Assembly (NCBI GenBank): GCA_023375785.1
Contig: SZWC01003547.1
Coordinates: 128,650 to 168,803, forward strand
Length of the DNA: 40,154 nucleotides
Source: Penium margaritaceum
Taxonomy: Eukaryota > Streptophyta > Zygnematophyceae > Desmidiales > Peniaceae
Direction of reading: 5' to 3'
The notes under the pieces are model-generated. The model saw only the letters and a program-made list of their open reading frames with translations. It ran no database searches and was not told the origin of the DNA. This document shows, piece after piece, positions 22,080 through 31,959 of the stretch (within the stretch, counting starts at the first letter, position 1; every line of letters begins with the position of its first letter). A program made the position numbers and the translations under genes.

Positions 22080-22960
22080 GCTTCAGCCTTACGCATCTGC
22101 CCTTCGCCATGTCCCGATCCCAGGATCGTGTCTAGTCAGAGTTGCACCCAAATTTTGAAGCCGGACGCCAGCAGTGGACTTTTAGTCTAGGAAGAGGACT
22201 CAGACAAGGGGATTTGGATTATGGTTCTCATGGGCTTGGGCCGGGGTTACACACCATCACTTATGGAGTTACAAGTTTAAAATGAATTATTTTTTAAGCT
22301 AATGGTGGGGATGCCCTCATCTACACGACCGTTGTCTTAGATGGTTGTTGTACAATTGGTCAAGTTGTCAACAACCGATCACTTCAGACCCAAGTTTGAG
22401 AGTAAAAAAATTGTTGACTTCTCAATCCTTCCCGCCTATTAGTGGGTTCTTTTGAGTGTGACGAGTTGATGTGGCATTTCACCAGCGACCAAATTTTGCA
22501 CTTAAATCATTGTGAATGCTACTTGAAATTTCATTATATAAACAATCTTTCATCTTTCAACGATCTTGTGTACGACTCCTTTCATCGATGAAATGGTTGC
22601 AACATGCATGCCGACTCGCAGTTGAATAATCTCCCACAAATGAAAGTGAAACACGTTGTCTTATCTTTTTATAAATTTATTACAGGCTTTGGTATGCTTA
22701 GCGTAGGAAGTGACACTACATATTGTGGGTTTGATTCCATGTTCATGGAAGAACATTGTTTGTATCATTCAAAACTATCATTCATGAATCACGACAAAGG
22801 AAGGGGGTTTTTAGTGGTCGATGAATCACATTGATGCTCCATTATACGAGTGCAAGAATGAAACACATGTATATACGCTATACAAAATGGTCTACCCATG
22901 CAAGTTTTAGCGCCAGAACCCGGCCAGGAAGACGTGTTATGATTGTCCTGCCAAGCCATC
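22080..22960. other. Unassigned AT-rich stretch
   Basis: I see no domain, RNA gene or repeat here. It forms the left flank of the chromovirus and ends in its target duplication AAGCC (22961-22965). Confidence 0.5.
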
Positions 22961-22965
22961 AAGCC
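22961..22965. repeat. Target-site duplication AAGCC, left
   Basis: AAGCC directly abuts the left LTR and is repeated exactly after the right LTR (31538-31542), which proves insertion as one unit. Confidence 0.93.
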
Positions 22966-23662
22966 TGTAACGGGCTGAGTCTCCAGCTCCTGCTCTGAAG
23001 TCGTCGTCAGAGTTCGCAAAATGGCGTTCTCAGTCCGCGTCAGGGGTTTCCCCCTTCGCGAGACTGAGGGGCAATCATCATTAACGACCCAGAGCAGGGA
23101 GACTCGAATATTTCGAGTCTCCGGAGGCCCATTTCCGTGTTTAACCATACCCTTGGTTTTGGTAGCCAAACCGGGGGTTTTTACCTCGAACTCGTGTGTT
23201 TGCATGAGTTATCCCGTCTATTTCATGCCAAAGTTTGTCGTAAACAAACTTCGATTTCCATTTTGCCGTTCTGGCGCGAAATCGTCACGTGCGAGGCACA
23301 CTGGCGATTTCGCGCCAGCTCTCTTACCCTCACCCTCGCTCCCCCTATCCCTCGTCCTCTCTTGCTCGTTTTCAAGGAGGGCGAGGGGGGCAAGGGCACG
23401 AGGCCACGAGGCCTCGCCCTCTAGGCCCTCGTGGCCTCTCAGCCGCCAATCAAGCTGAGGCCGCGATCGGCGGCTGGCGGCTGGCCGGCCGGTGGCCAGC
23501 CGGTCGCTTGGCCGGTCGCCGGCCGTCCAGCCGGCCGGCAGCGAGCTGGCCGACGGCCAGCGAATGGCTGGCTGCCGGCCAGCTCTCGCTGACGCGAGGG
23601 GTTGTGCGCAACCACCCCTCGCTTCAGTGAGGAGGGAGGGCTGAACCGGCCCTCCCGTTACA
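22966..23662 (-). repeat. 3' LTR of the chromovirus
   Basis: Pairs with 30839-31537. It is strongly structured: a 14-bp stem CTGGCGCGAAATCG at 23271-23284 pairs with 23305-23318, and a GAGGCCACGAGG stem and a GCGAGGGG/CCCCTCGC stem follow. A GGCC/CCGG-rich block spans 23470-23590. Confidence 0.95.
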
Positions 23663-23696
23663 TTCCTCCCCACTTATTATGAACCGTCCCGGTTCA
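23663..23696 (-). promoter_or_regulatory. Polypurine tract and adjacent hairpin (chromovirus)
   Basis: On the minus strand AGTGGGGAGGAA abuts the 3' LTR. A hairpin TGAACCG-TCC-CGGTTCA (23680-23696) precedes it. The block parallels 4185-4218 of the LARD-like element base for base in spacing. Confidence 0.8.
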
Positions 23697-23950
23697 TGAA
23701 CAACAAGTAGGATTGTCAGTCAATGAGTCATCAACATTGTGAAAGAAAATTAATAATTTCAATCACCAGCTAAACATGAACACGTGCATGGTACTTAGAC
23801 CTAAGCTGTAGCTTGTAGGTCAGCACGGCTAGCGGCCTCCCCCCTTTAGGCTGAAACGTCCGCGCGACAACCATGTTGGGCGTCCCCAACCTCCTATGGT
23901 CGTTGTCCATGAATGTTGCCCTATGGGAATGTTGTTCAATTTTTCCGCAT

Positions 23951-24595
23951 TCAGGTGGTACCTCCTGCCATGCGTCGATCTGTGCGAGCTGCAAGCTCGC
24001 TCCAGTACTCGTTGACCATCCCTGTGGGCAACCGAGATTTGGGCTCCCATGAATTATGTTCAGGTCCACAACTGGCCCAATGAACGAGGTTCTCCCTGAC
24101 AACGCGCGACCGGAGAGTACGCTCTCGGTGCTGGAGTAGGCGAAGGACCTCGTATTGGCCGTCGGCAGCCAGGACTACTGGCGTTGGCTGAACGGTTCCT
24201 TCTGCCGTGTATGGAGCCTACAGGCTCACATGAAACACATCATGTATCTTCATACTCGGCAGAAGTAGCAATCGGTATGCCACTAGCCCGATGCGTGCCG
24301 CAATGGGAAACGGCCCAATCCACTTCGGTAGAAGTTTTCTTGTCCCTGGCGACTTCAGCCGAAGGTTTTTAGTGCTAAGCACCACTTTGTCACCGATGTC
24401 AAACGAGACCTCTCGGCGACCTTTGTCGGCACATGCCTTTGGTCGCTGCCGAGCTGCTTGAAGGTGACCCTTTGCCTCCTGTAACAAGGAGTCGATGCGC
24501 TCGGCAAAGGCTTGAGCAGAAGGAACCTGCCCTCCTGCACTCCCACTCTTCACCAATGAAGAGGGTACCACTGGATGCCCATCACTGTTCAACAC
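23951..24595 (-). pseudogene. pol: Integrase C-terminus and chromodomain (chromovirus pol 3' part)
   Basis: The frame continues the integrase after a frameshift near 24590. The typical integrase tail (KLLPKWIGPF ... IHDVFHVSL, 24218-24330) ends in an in-frame TAG (24218-24220). Beyond it, in the same frame, follow a linker and a chromodomain of about 50 residues: GQYEVLRLLQHRER, ENLVHWASCG, NSWEPKSRL, MVNEYW. The natural end is the TGA at 23951-23953. In chromoviruses this domain binds histone marks or heterochromatin proteins and directs integration. Two of the three usual aromatic cage positions appear filled (Tyr in QYEV, Trp in LVHW); I cannot be sure of the third. The single TAG would separate the chromodomain from integrase in this copy. 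Confidence 0.85.
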
Positions 24596-25319
24596 GAACG
24601 GTGTATGTGGACTCGTTCACCGAGTTGTTCACCGCAAACTCTGCCGGTGCTAGGAATTCGTCCCAATCATGCATGGCAGGGTCCACGTACATGCAGAGCA
24701 TCTGCTCCAGAGTGCGATTCATGTGCTCTGTTTGTCCGTCAGTTTGAGGGTGAAATGCTGTCGACATTTGCGACTCACTGCCGAAGTATTCGTGCATCTT
24801 TTGCCAGAACTTACTAGTAAATTTTTGATCTCGATCAGAGATAATGCGCAACGGCAAGCCGTGGTACTTTACGACACCCTCAAAGAAGAGACAAGCAGTC
24901 TCCTCTACGTTCACGTCAGTGGTTGTAGGAATGAAGTGTGTCGTCTTCGTCAAAAGATCCACAACCACTAGTATTGCATCATGGCCACGGGCCGTGTCCA
25001 GAAGACCAAGAATGAAGTCCATGCTGATGCACTCCCATGGAGTCCCAGGAATGGGAAGCTGCTGGAGGAGTCCAGCAAGCTTCTTGTTACTAGCCTTATT
25101 TCGATGACATGGGTCGCATGTCATGCAATACTTATGGACATTGACACTCCACCCTGGCCACCAATAGTGGTCCGAGAGTGCCTGTCTGGTCTTTCGGGGT
25201 CCCACATGACCTGCGACCGGCGGGTCGTGGAACTGGGAGATAACCTTTGCTCGAAGGTCTCCTGAGTTTGGCACAACAACTTGTTCTCCGTGCCAGAAGA
25301 TTCCTACGGCCTCCACCAA
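24582..25319 (-). pseudogene. pol: Integrase (zinc-binding and catalytic core)
   Basis: The integrase that inserts the cDNA. The frame shows the N-terminal HHCC zinc module (HDPPVAGH, then CMTCDPC) and a complete DDE core: Asp in ISMDFI, Asp in ISDRDQKF and Glu in QTEHMNRTLEQML. It joins the RNase H frame upstream through a frameshift near 25320 and is cut off downstream by another frameshift near 24590. Core catalytic residues are unchanged, so damage here is only to the frame. The sequence matches Ty3/gypsy integrases, where this domain follows RNase H. Confidence 0.9.
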
Positions 25320-26601
25320 GCCGTACTTGTCCAGATTTCAAGTGTCTTGAAACCAAGAATCCACACAGTATCCCATCCGGATCCTGTTTACAAAACCGTT
25401 GTAATGGATAATCTTCGTGGTGGTGCAGAGGTGCAGGGGGATCCGGTGGTTGTACGGTTGCTGTTGCAATGGCCATAAAACACCCACTGACTTCGGTGGT
25501 TGCTTTAATTTCTACAGGCTGTCGGCTTAGTGGATCGGCCACATTGATGCGTCCTAGCCAATATTCCCATGTGAACGAGAATCGACTCAGGTATTCGCTC
25601 CAACGCGCCTGTCGTCTTGACAGGTTCGGTTGTGTTTGGAAAAACACCAATGGATTATGGCCGGTCACGACCGTCACACCCCTTTCAGCACCCTCAAGGT
25701 AGCAACGCCACATCTTGAAAGCGTGTACTACCGCAAGGAGCTCTTGATCCCCAGTCGTGTACCGCGTTTCCGCGGGGATGAGCTTCCGGCTCTCATACGC
25801 AACTGGGTGACCGTTGTGCATGAGGACGGCTCCAAGTCCTACTACCGAAATATCACATCGAACCTCCCACTGTTGCGATGGATCCAGAAGAGCTAGGACG
25901 AGCGCCGTGGAGAGAAGCTCTTTGACTTTGAGAAAAGCGTTCTTGCAATCAGATGTCCATTCCCAACGCACGTCTTTTCGCATGAGCCTGGTTAGCGGTG
26001 CTACTAGGGTCGAATACCCTTGCATAACCCGTCAAAAGTAGTTTGCAAGGCCAAGGAAAGACCGAATCTGCCCAACATTTTTGGGGTGTGGCCAGTCCAC
26101 AACGGCTTGGACTTTTCGTGGGTCGACACGGATGCCGTCATTGCCGAAGATGTGTCCAAGGCATTCGAGCTCATCTTATGCAAACTTGCTCTTGCTCACT
26201 TTCGCATAGAACTTCTGTTCCCGAAGGATTGCGAGAACTTCACGCAGATGTTCTATGTGCTCTTCCATTGATTTGGAGAAAACCAGGATGTCATCCAAGT
26301 AAACCAAGACAAACTGTCCGAGTTGTTTGGCGAACGTTCGGTTCATTTCTCCTTGGAAGGTTGCCGGGGCATTTGTAAGCCCGAAGCATAACACTCGGAA
26401 CTGATAGTGTCCCATGTGCGTTCGAAACGCGGTTTTGGGCACATCATCTTCCGTGATGCGGATTTGATTGTACCCTTGCAACAAATCCAAGGACGAAAAT
26501 ACTTTTGCATCTTGGAGTTGGTCAAAAAGGTGCTCAATCCGCGGTAAGGGGAATCGATTTTTCACCGTCAGCTTGTTCAACGCCCGGTAATCCACGCACA
26601 T
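25132..26601 (-). pseudogene. pol: Reverse transcriptase and RNase H (chromovirus)
   Basis: One frame carries the RT palm and fingers from MCVDYRALN through SSLDLLQGYNQI and FGLTNAPATFQ to the active site VLVYLDDIL. Connection and RNase H follow (GLGAVLMHNG, GDQELLAVVHA, WEYWLGRINVADPLSR). It is broken by in-frame TAA (26173-26175) and TGA (about 26033-26035). The TGA replaces what is normally an Arg codon. The usual TDH motif of RNase H reads TGHNPL, so one catalytic Asp is lost. The RT start is missing: at the N (26612) the sequence jumps from IKEY to LRMCVDYRA, leaving out the conserved segment of about 25 residues normally found between. The frame drifts after the RNase H domain near 25320. 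Confidence 0.9.
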
Positions 26602-26612
26602 GCGTAAACCAN

Positions 26613-27719
26613 GTACTCCTTGATTTGGTGTTCGGCCTCTTGTCTTTCTGCTGGACTAAGGTGATACATGGGTCTGAACGGAGGAGTCGCCTCCGGTTGT
26701 AGCGGAATCGTGTGGCCCATGTGTCTTTCTTGTGGAAGCCCAGCCGGTGGGTCTTGGAATACATCCGAGAACTCCACCAATAGAGATGTAATCTCTTGTG
26801 GCGTATCTTTCGTCACGTCGTCCTTCACTTTCTGCAACTGAGCCAAGAAGTATCGACAACCTTGTCTAATACGTCTCTTGACCTGCATTACAGACAAGCT
26901 GGCATGGACTTTGAGTCGGGTCGGTGATAATTCCGTACTCAGAATCAACGTAAAGCAGCGTTGTCCTTTTCGGAGGATGAAACGCTTTGATTCAAAGCAC
27001 ATTAGAGCCTTGTTGTCACGGAGCCAGGGATCACCTAGCACCACATCAAAAGGGTCAAGAAGGTTGAGTACCTTCAACGTGACACTCTGTGTATACCCTT
27101 GAATACAAATTTTTGCTTTACAAGTACCAATCACGGGTACCGTATGGTTGTCACCGACAACAACTGCGCCATTCGATGGCTCGTACTTCAGGCCAACCTG
27201 TCGGGTAAAGCCAAGGCTAACAAAAGAGTCGTCCCATCCAGTTTCAGCAAGTACGTTCACGGGAGCACCAGCTAGGTGTCCTTTGAACTGCATCGTCATG
27301 TTGCCTCCACTCTTCCGAGTGAACAGACTCAACGATGGTAAGCCGAGTTTGTGATAAACACGGAATCTGTACGACGGGCGTCGCAACTCCCATGATTCAC
27401 CCACTCGAGTCCACATCTTGTGGGCACGTGTGAATTCGGCCAGCACCTTCCAATATTTAAAATTCACTGGGTCGAAATCATCGACTAAAGGTACTGCGAA
27501 TGTGATTGAACTCATCACTTTAAGGGCGTTTGATTCAATCACTGTGTCACACAACTCTTGCACAGTGGTTGGTGTCGCCACCACTAAGCAGGTTCGGTCA
27601 TGCATCTCGTCTGGTGATGCAAGATTTAGTGGGTAATGTCGATCAACAATTGCATAATGAGGTTCAATGACAGGGGAGAAAATAACAGAGAAATTTGAAC
27701 TCGTCAAAACTCAAATTGT
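26613..27719 (-). pseudogene. pol: Aspartic protease region and RT N-terminus
   Basis: Open from about 27710 to the N at 26612. A retropepsin-like domain lies at about 27040-27290: LAETGWDDSFVS at the active-site position and VVLGDPWLRD at the C-terminal motif. The active-site D-T/S-G triplet reads E-T-G, so the catalytic Asp is Glu here, which should abolish cleavage. Downstream are HTIPLQPEATPP and AERQEAEHQIKEY, the standard lead-in to RT. About 110 residues before the protease match no domain I know. The relation to the gag frame (stop at 27796) is unclear, and a frameshift or readthrough is possible. Confidence 0.8.
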
Positions 27720-28055
27720 TTAACATCCTCGTCTGAAATCATGAACTCACACTCGTGATCCAGTTTCACCCCTGAGTGGTCCCCACTGACGTCACTCAGG
27801 GGTAGGGAAAACCCGCCCCACGGTCCTGTCCGTTACCACGGCCGGGCCCATAACCGCGACCGTGACCCTGTCCACGGCCTTGTCCGCGGCCTCCTGCTGC
27901 ACCATCCCCACGAGGTGCCGCTGCTGCAGCTAGCGCCGCGGCCTCTTGTCCACCACCAGCAGCCTCAGGGCACTGAGACCTAAAGTGGCCCGGCTGCATG
28001 TAGTGGCAGATCCCTTCGCGGAAGGCTGCGTTGCGACACTCACGCGTTGCATGCA

Positions 28056-28266
28056 NNNNNNNNNNNNNNNNNNNNNNNNNNNNNNNNNNNNNNNNNNNNN
28101 NNNNNNNNNNNNNNNNNNNNNNNNNNNNNNNNNNNNNNNNNNNNNNNNNNNNNNNNNNNNNNNNNNNNNNNNNNNNNNNNNNNNNNNNNNNNNNNNNNNN
28201 NNNNNNNNNNNNNNNNNNNNNNNNNNNNNNNNNNNNNNNNNNNNNNNNNNNNNNNNNNNNNNNNNN
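28056..28266. other. Assembly gap (211 N)
   Basis: A run of N interrupts gag just upstream of the zinc knuckle. Reading frames written across it are meaningless. Confidence 1.
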
Positions 28267-28335
28267 CCCTGCAGTGTCCACGCGCATTTCGCGACCCTGT
28301 TGTGCACGCGCGTTCGGCCGTGCATCAAAGTAGTG

Positions 28336-28356
28336 TTTAGGGTTTAGGGTTTCGGG
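28336..28356 (+). repeat. Interstitial plant telomere motif (TTTAGGG)2 TTTCGGG
   Basis: Two exact and one variant TTTAGGG units lie inside gag, exactly where its reading frame breaks, 70 bp from the N run. TTTAGGG is the standard plant telomere unit. It may be repair filler or chance, and three units are too few to decide. Confidence 0.7.
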
Positions 28357-29981
28357 TTCACCGAATACACTTCGCTCATGTAGTCGCGCAACGCCCTCCA
28401 GCTTGTCCAAGCTTGGCCTGTGGCTGTCGTGGTGGTCTTGTCCTTCAGCTTCTCGCTGGTGAGACCATCACGCAAGTACTGCAGCAGCATGCACTCTGGG
28501 TACTTGAACGTCAGAGTCCCATCGCCCTCGGTGAAGCTTTCGGCTTCCTCCACGAGAGCGGTGAACTCGCTCAAGTAGGATTCGAGCGAGCTGCCCAGGT
28601 GACTGAAGTCCTTGATCTTGTGGAAGGCGCGCTGCGCCTCCTCACGTTGGGTGCACTTCTTGCGCATGATCGCACAGAAGGCCTCCCACGGCATGGACTG
28701 CCACTCGAGGTGCGGCTGTTGCGCAGTCCACTCCTTGACCACATACTTGAAGAGTTTGTCTTCGAGTTGCGTCATGGCAAGGTCGTCCCACTGGCTGAGT
28801 GGAGCCTTGTGGACAAGTAGAACGTGCTCCATGCGGCTCAGCCAGTCGGTCAGCTTCACGATCTTTTGGAAGATCTCCACACTGTGGAGGAAGGACGTGT
28901 GCATGACCGACCCCGAAGTCGTGGAGGTAAGCAAGTCGTCGCTACCACCGGCAGTGGCATCCACAACTGCGGCAATCTGTGCTTGCTGTTGCATCCGCAC
29001 CTGGGTCACACTCTGCAACGCCTTGTCGAGGTCGTTGCATCGGCGGCTTGCCTCATGGGCGGCCAGGCGTTGCTGCTGGCGATCACGGTCAAGGTCTGTG
29101 ATGCTCTGCCCGACGTGGGCCATCAGGTTGGCAAACGCGAACTTTAGCTCTGATGTCGTCAGAGCGTCGGCAATAGCCTATAGGGCCTCGCGTTGTCCGT
29201 GCACCCTTACCCATGTAGGAGGGTACGGTTCGCGTACATGCCTCCAAGTAGTCCCACCTTTCGGAGGAGACTGTCTTCGGCGACGACGCTCGAGTGGACG
29301 CTGCCCTGCCCCATTGCGGCCACATCGTAGGAAGGGGGGTCCGCCCCCACTCCTCCGAGTGGTGCCGTATCTCCACCGTCGGTGGTGATCTTGAGTCGGC
29401 CTGCCGCCTCAGCAGCAAACTCCGCAAGCCTCGACGGCCATTACGAATTGCCTTTGCAGCGTCGTCGTCCGGCTCATTCTCGCGGGAACTTTCCATGTGA
29501 CTGCTTTCAGCGCCCTTACTGCTCTCGGCAGTCTCGCTGTTGTTGGCAGCTTCAGGAGATGCGGTGGGCGTCTTTTCCTTCTCGAGCAATCGGCTCAAGT
29601 TCGCCGCACGATGATGAAGATGGTCACGATCCTCGTCGCCTTCGCCATCGTCGGCGTCGTGCTCTTCGTTGGGGTCCTCCTCCAGAAGATCCTCCTCCAT
29701 CGCGTCGTCCGTCGCATGGGAGTCGCCCATATGCGCGTCGACGTGCTCGTCGAGTAACTTTGCGGCCTCCGCACGCTTCTCGATGTCGCCGAGGTTGGCC
29801 TTGGTTGCTTTAGGCGGCACGGTTGCCTTAGGCGGAACGGTTGCCTTAGGCGGTACGGTTGCCTTTGGATTGGCAACCGTGCTCGTGGCGGCGGCTCCCA
29901 AACTTGGAGTCCACCGAGGACGTGTGGTGAGAACTTCACCACTTTGCCCTTGTTGGCCTTAGACGGTCCAGCACTTTCCAT

Positions 29982-30821
29982 CTCGTCGCTCGTGCAACTA
30001 GCACGTGAAAGTCGTTGTGAGGATCACCCCACAACGAGGAGGAATCGCCTCCTAAGATGTTGCTCTCATGATCGGTGAGGCAATTTCAATTTAAATTTCT
30101 ATTTTCCTAGGCCGCCACGTCGGCACAAGGTCGTGGGTTTAGAAACTAGTCCTCCTAAGCCATGACTCACGGCACTTGGTAGCAACTAGGATCTAGGAAA
30201 ACAGAAAATCACAATACAAGGGAGTAACAAGAAGTGTGATTACCGCTCACAAAACTAAGACAAAGAGGAAGAAGACAAGCAAGTACAAGGTCAAGAACGA
30301 AAAGACAACTTTTCTTCTTGTCTTCTTGTCTTCTTGTCTTCCTTGGTCTCTTCGTGCGTCTTCTTGTCACGTCTCGTGCCCCTTGGCGGCGTCCTCCTTG
30401 AGCCTGCGGTATTGGGGGAGTCGCCAAAAGTCCCCAAGGTGCCACCCTCCTTCTTTTTAGGGTGCTCTGAAGTCAAAAGAGTCCTTAAGCTTGGGGAGGC
30501 GCGCTGTCCCAATTTTTGGATGAAGGGGTTTTGAAGGAGCCTTGAAAATGGAGAGGATTTTGTGGTTTTTGAGGGTGGGGACTCCCCATCCCGCCCCACA
30601 AAAATCTTCCTAGCCCTCTGGAAGTGAGGAGAGGCTGGAAGGAAGAGTCTCCACCAAGTAGAGTTTTTTCAGGTTCTCTAACGGACTTTACGGCACTTCA
30701 ATCCGTGAAGTGTAGATGCTGTAGTCCCTTTTGGCGTTTCTGTTACTACTAGTCGCTGCCGGTGGCGTTTTATCTATGTCATAACCGCCGTTTCCGTCGA
30801 ACCCTTGGTCGCGAGGGTCGT
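29982..30821 (-). other. Chromovirus 5' leader
   Basis: Untranslated leader between PBS and gag. It contains a CTTCTTGT octamer repeated about four times at 30311-30342 and otherwise only short frames. Confidence 0.55.
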
Positions 30822-30838
30822 CTGGCTCTGAGAATCAC
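30822..30838 (-). promoter_or_regulatory. Putative primer binding site (chromovirus)
   Basis: Directly inside the 5' LTR the minus strand reads GTGATTCTCAGAGCCAG. It shares TCAGAGCCAG with the initiator-Met-tRNA primer site but does not begin with TGG, so it is either mutated or belongs to another tRNA. Confidence 0.5.
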
Positions 30839-31537
30839 TGTAACGGGCTGAGTCTCTAGTTCCTACTCTGAAGTCGTCGTCGGAGTTCACAGAATGGCGT
30901 TCTCAGTCCGCGTCAGGGTTTTACCCCCTTCGCAAGACTGAGGGGCAATCGTCATCAACGACCCAGAGCAAGGAGACTCGAATGTTTCGAGTCGTCGGAG
31001 GCCCATTTCCGTTTTTAACCAAACCCTTGGTTTTGGGACCCAAACCGGGGGTTTTTACCTCGAACTCGTGTGTTCGCACGAGTTATTCGGTCTATTTTAT
31101 GTCGAAGTTCGTCGTAAATGAACTTCCATTTCCATTTTGCCGTTCTGGCGCGAAATCGTCGCGTGCGAGGTACGCTGGCGATTTCGTGCCAGCTCTCTTC
31201 CCCTCACCCTCGCTCCCCCTATCCCTCGTCCTCTCTTGCTCGTTTGCAAGGAGGGCGAGGGGGGGCAAGGGCACGAGGCCACGAGGCCTCTCCCTCAAGG
31301 CCCTCGTGGCCTCTCAGCCGCCGATCGGGCTGAGGCCGCGATCGGCGGCTGGCGACTGGCCGGCCGGTGGCCGGTCGGTCGCTTGGCCGGCCGCCGGCCG
31401 TCCAGCCGGCCAGCAGCGAGCTGGCCGATGACCAGCGAATTGCTGGCCGCCGGCCAGCCCTCGCTGACGCGAGGGGTGGTGCGCAACCACCCATCGCTTC
31501 AGGGAGGAGGGAGGACCGAACCGGCCCTCCCGTTACA
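30839..31537 (-). repeat. 5' LTR of the chromovirus
   Basis: 699 bp, about 92% like 22966-23662 by eye. Many differences are C/T or G/A changes. It ends TGTAACGGG/CCCGTTACA and is followed by the target duplication. Confidence 0.95.
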
Positions 31538-31542
31538 AAGCC
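31538..31542. repeat. Target-site duplication AAGCC, right
   Basis: Exact copy of 22961-22965. Confidence 0.93.
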
Positions 31543-31959
31543 CCATCAGCCAAATTTTCCTTTCGAGGAGTTTTTTTTTCTGTTGGCAGCTGTGAAGTGA
31601 CACATCAAATTTACACATCGTCGGACATCGTTATTGTGCAGCAGGTTGTATGAAATAAAAAACCTCAACTGAACGTGCATTGAATTGCTCCGTTTTAACA
31701 GTTTTCAAGGCCACAAGTGATGGTGTACTATAGTGACCTTGGTTTTTGCGTACTGTAGACAAAGGCCTACTATCTCTCAATGATCCATCTTGAGTCAAAT
31801 TGTAGAAGAGACAATGGCCTGATTGCGTAGGTGTATAGCCCCAGACACACATGGCTTAAGGCTTAAGCACCTCCTCTGACGGGAGCCTTCCTCTTTCCTT
31901 TGAACGCTTCTAAATCTATACCTCCCCACTGAATCCCTTCCACCTCATTACACGGAAGG

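Larger units (their letters stand above)
27796..29981 (-). pseudogene. gag: gag polyprotein, frameshifted and gapped
   Basis: The start is probably the ATG at 29981 (MESAGPSKANKGK). A frameshift at about 29915 leads to an N-terminal disordered part with four PPKATV-like repeats (29800-29880) and a long acidic stretch. Further frame changes around 29150-29350 precede the capsid-like region from ATG 29123 (HVLLVHKAPLSQWDDLA, FCAIMRKKC, SHLGSSLESYLSEF), which resembles the Ty3/gypsy gag domain. It stops at 28344 inside a telomere-like motif. After the N run (28056-28266) a single zinc knuckle reads CHYMQPGHFRSQC. Compared with CX2CX4HX4C, the second Cys codon is missing. A Gly/Arg-Gln tail (RGQGRGQGHGRG) ends at the stop at 27796. 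The protein would coat the element RNA; this copy cannot make it whole. Confidence 0.82.
22966..31537 (-). mobile_element. Ty3/gypsy chromovirus-type LTR retrotransposon, full-length but defective
   Basis: An 8.57-kb element bounded by LTRs of 697 bp (22966-23662) and 699 bp (30839-31537) that start TGTAACGGG and end CCCGTTACA, with perfect 5-bp target duplications. Read on the minus strand it contains PBS, gag with a degenerate zinc knuckle, aspartic protease, reverse transcriptase, RNase H, integrase and a C-terminal chromodomain, then PPT. The order RT-RNase H-integrase is that of Ty3/gypsy elements, and the chromodomain places it among chromoviruses. By eye the LTRs differ at about 55-60 positions (about 8%). 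Several frameshifts, at least three in-frame stops and altered catalytic residues make it inactive. An N run (28056-28266) and one N (26612) interrupt the sequence. Confidence 0.95.

Noticed and set aside
23470..23590. GGCC/CCGG-rich block as a CpG-island promoter of a host gene
   Set aside because: It is an internal part of the chromovirus LTR and is repeated in the other LTR.
27930..28410. Reading frames running across the N block
   Set aside because: The gap length is arbitrary, so continuity of frame is meaningless.
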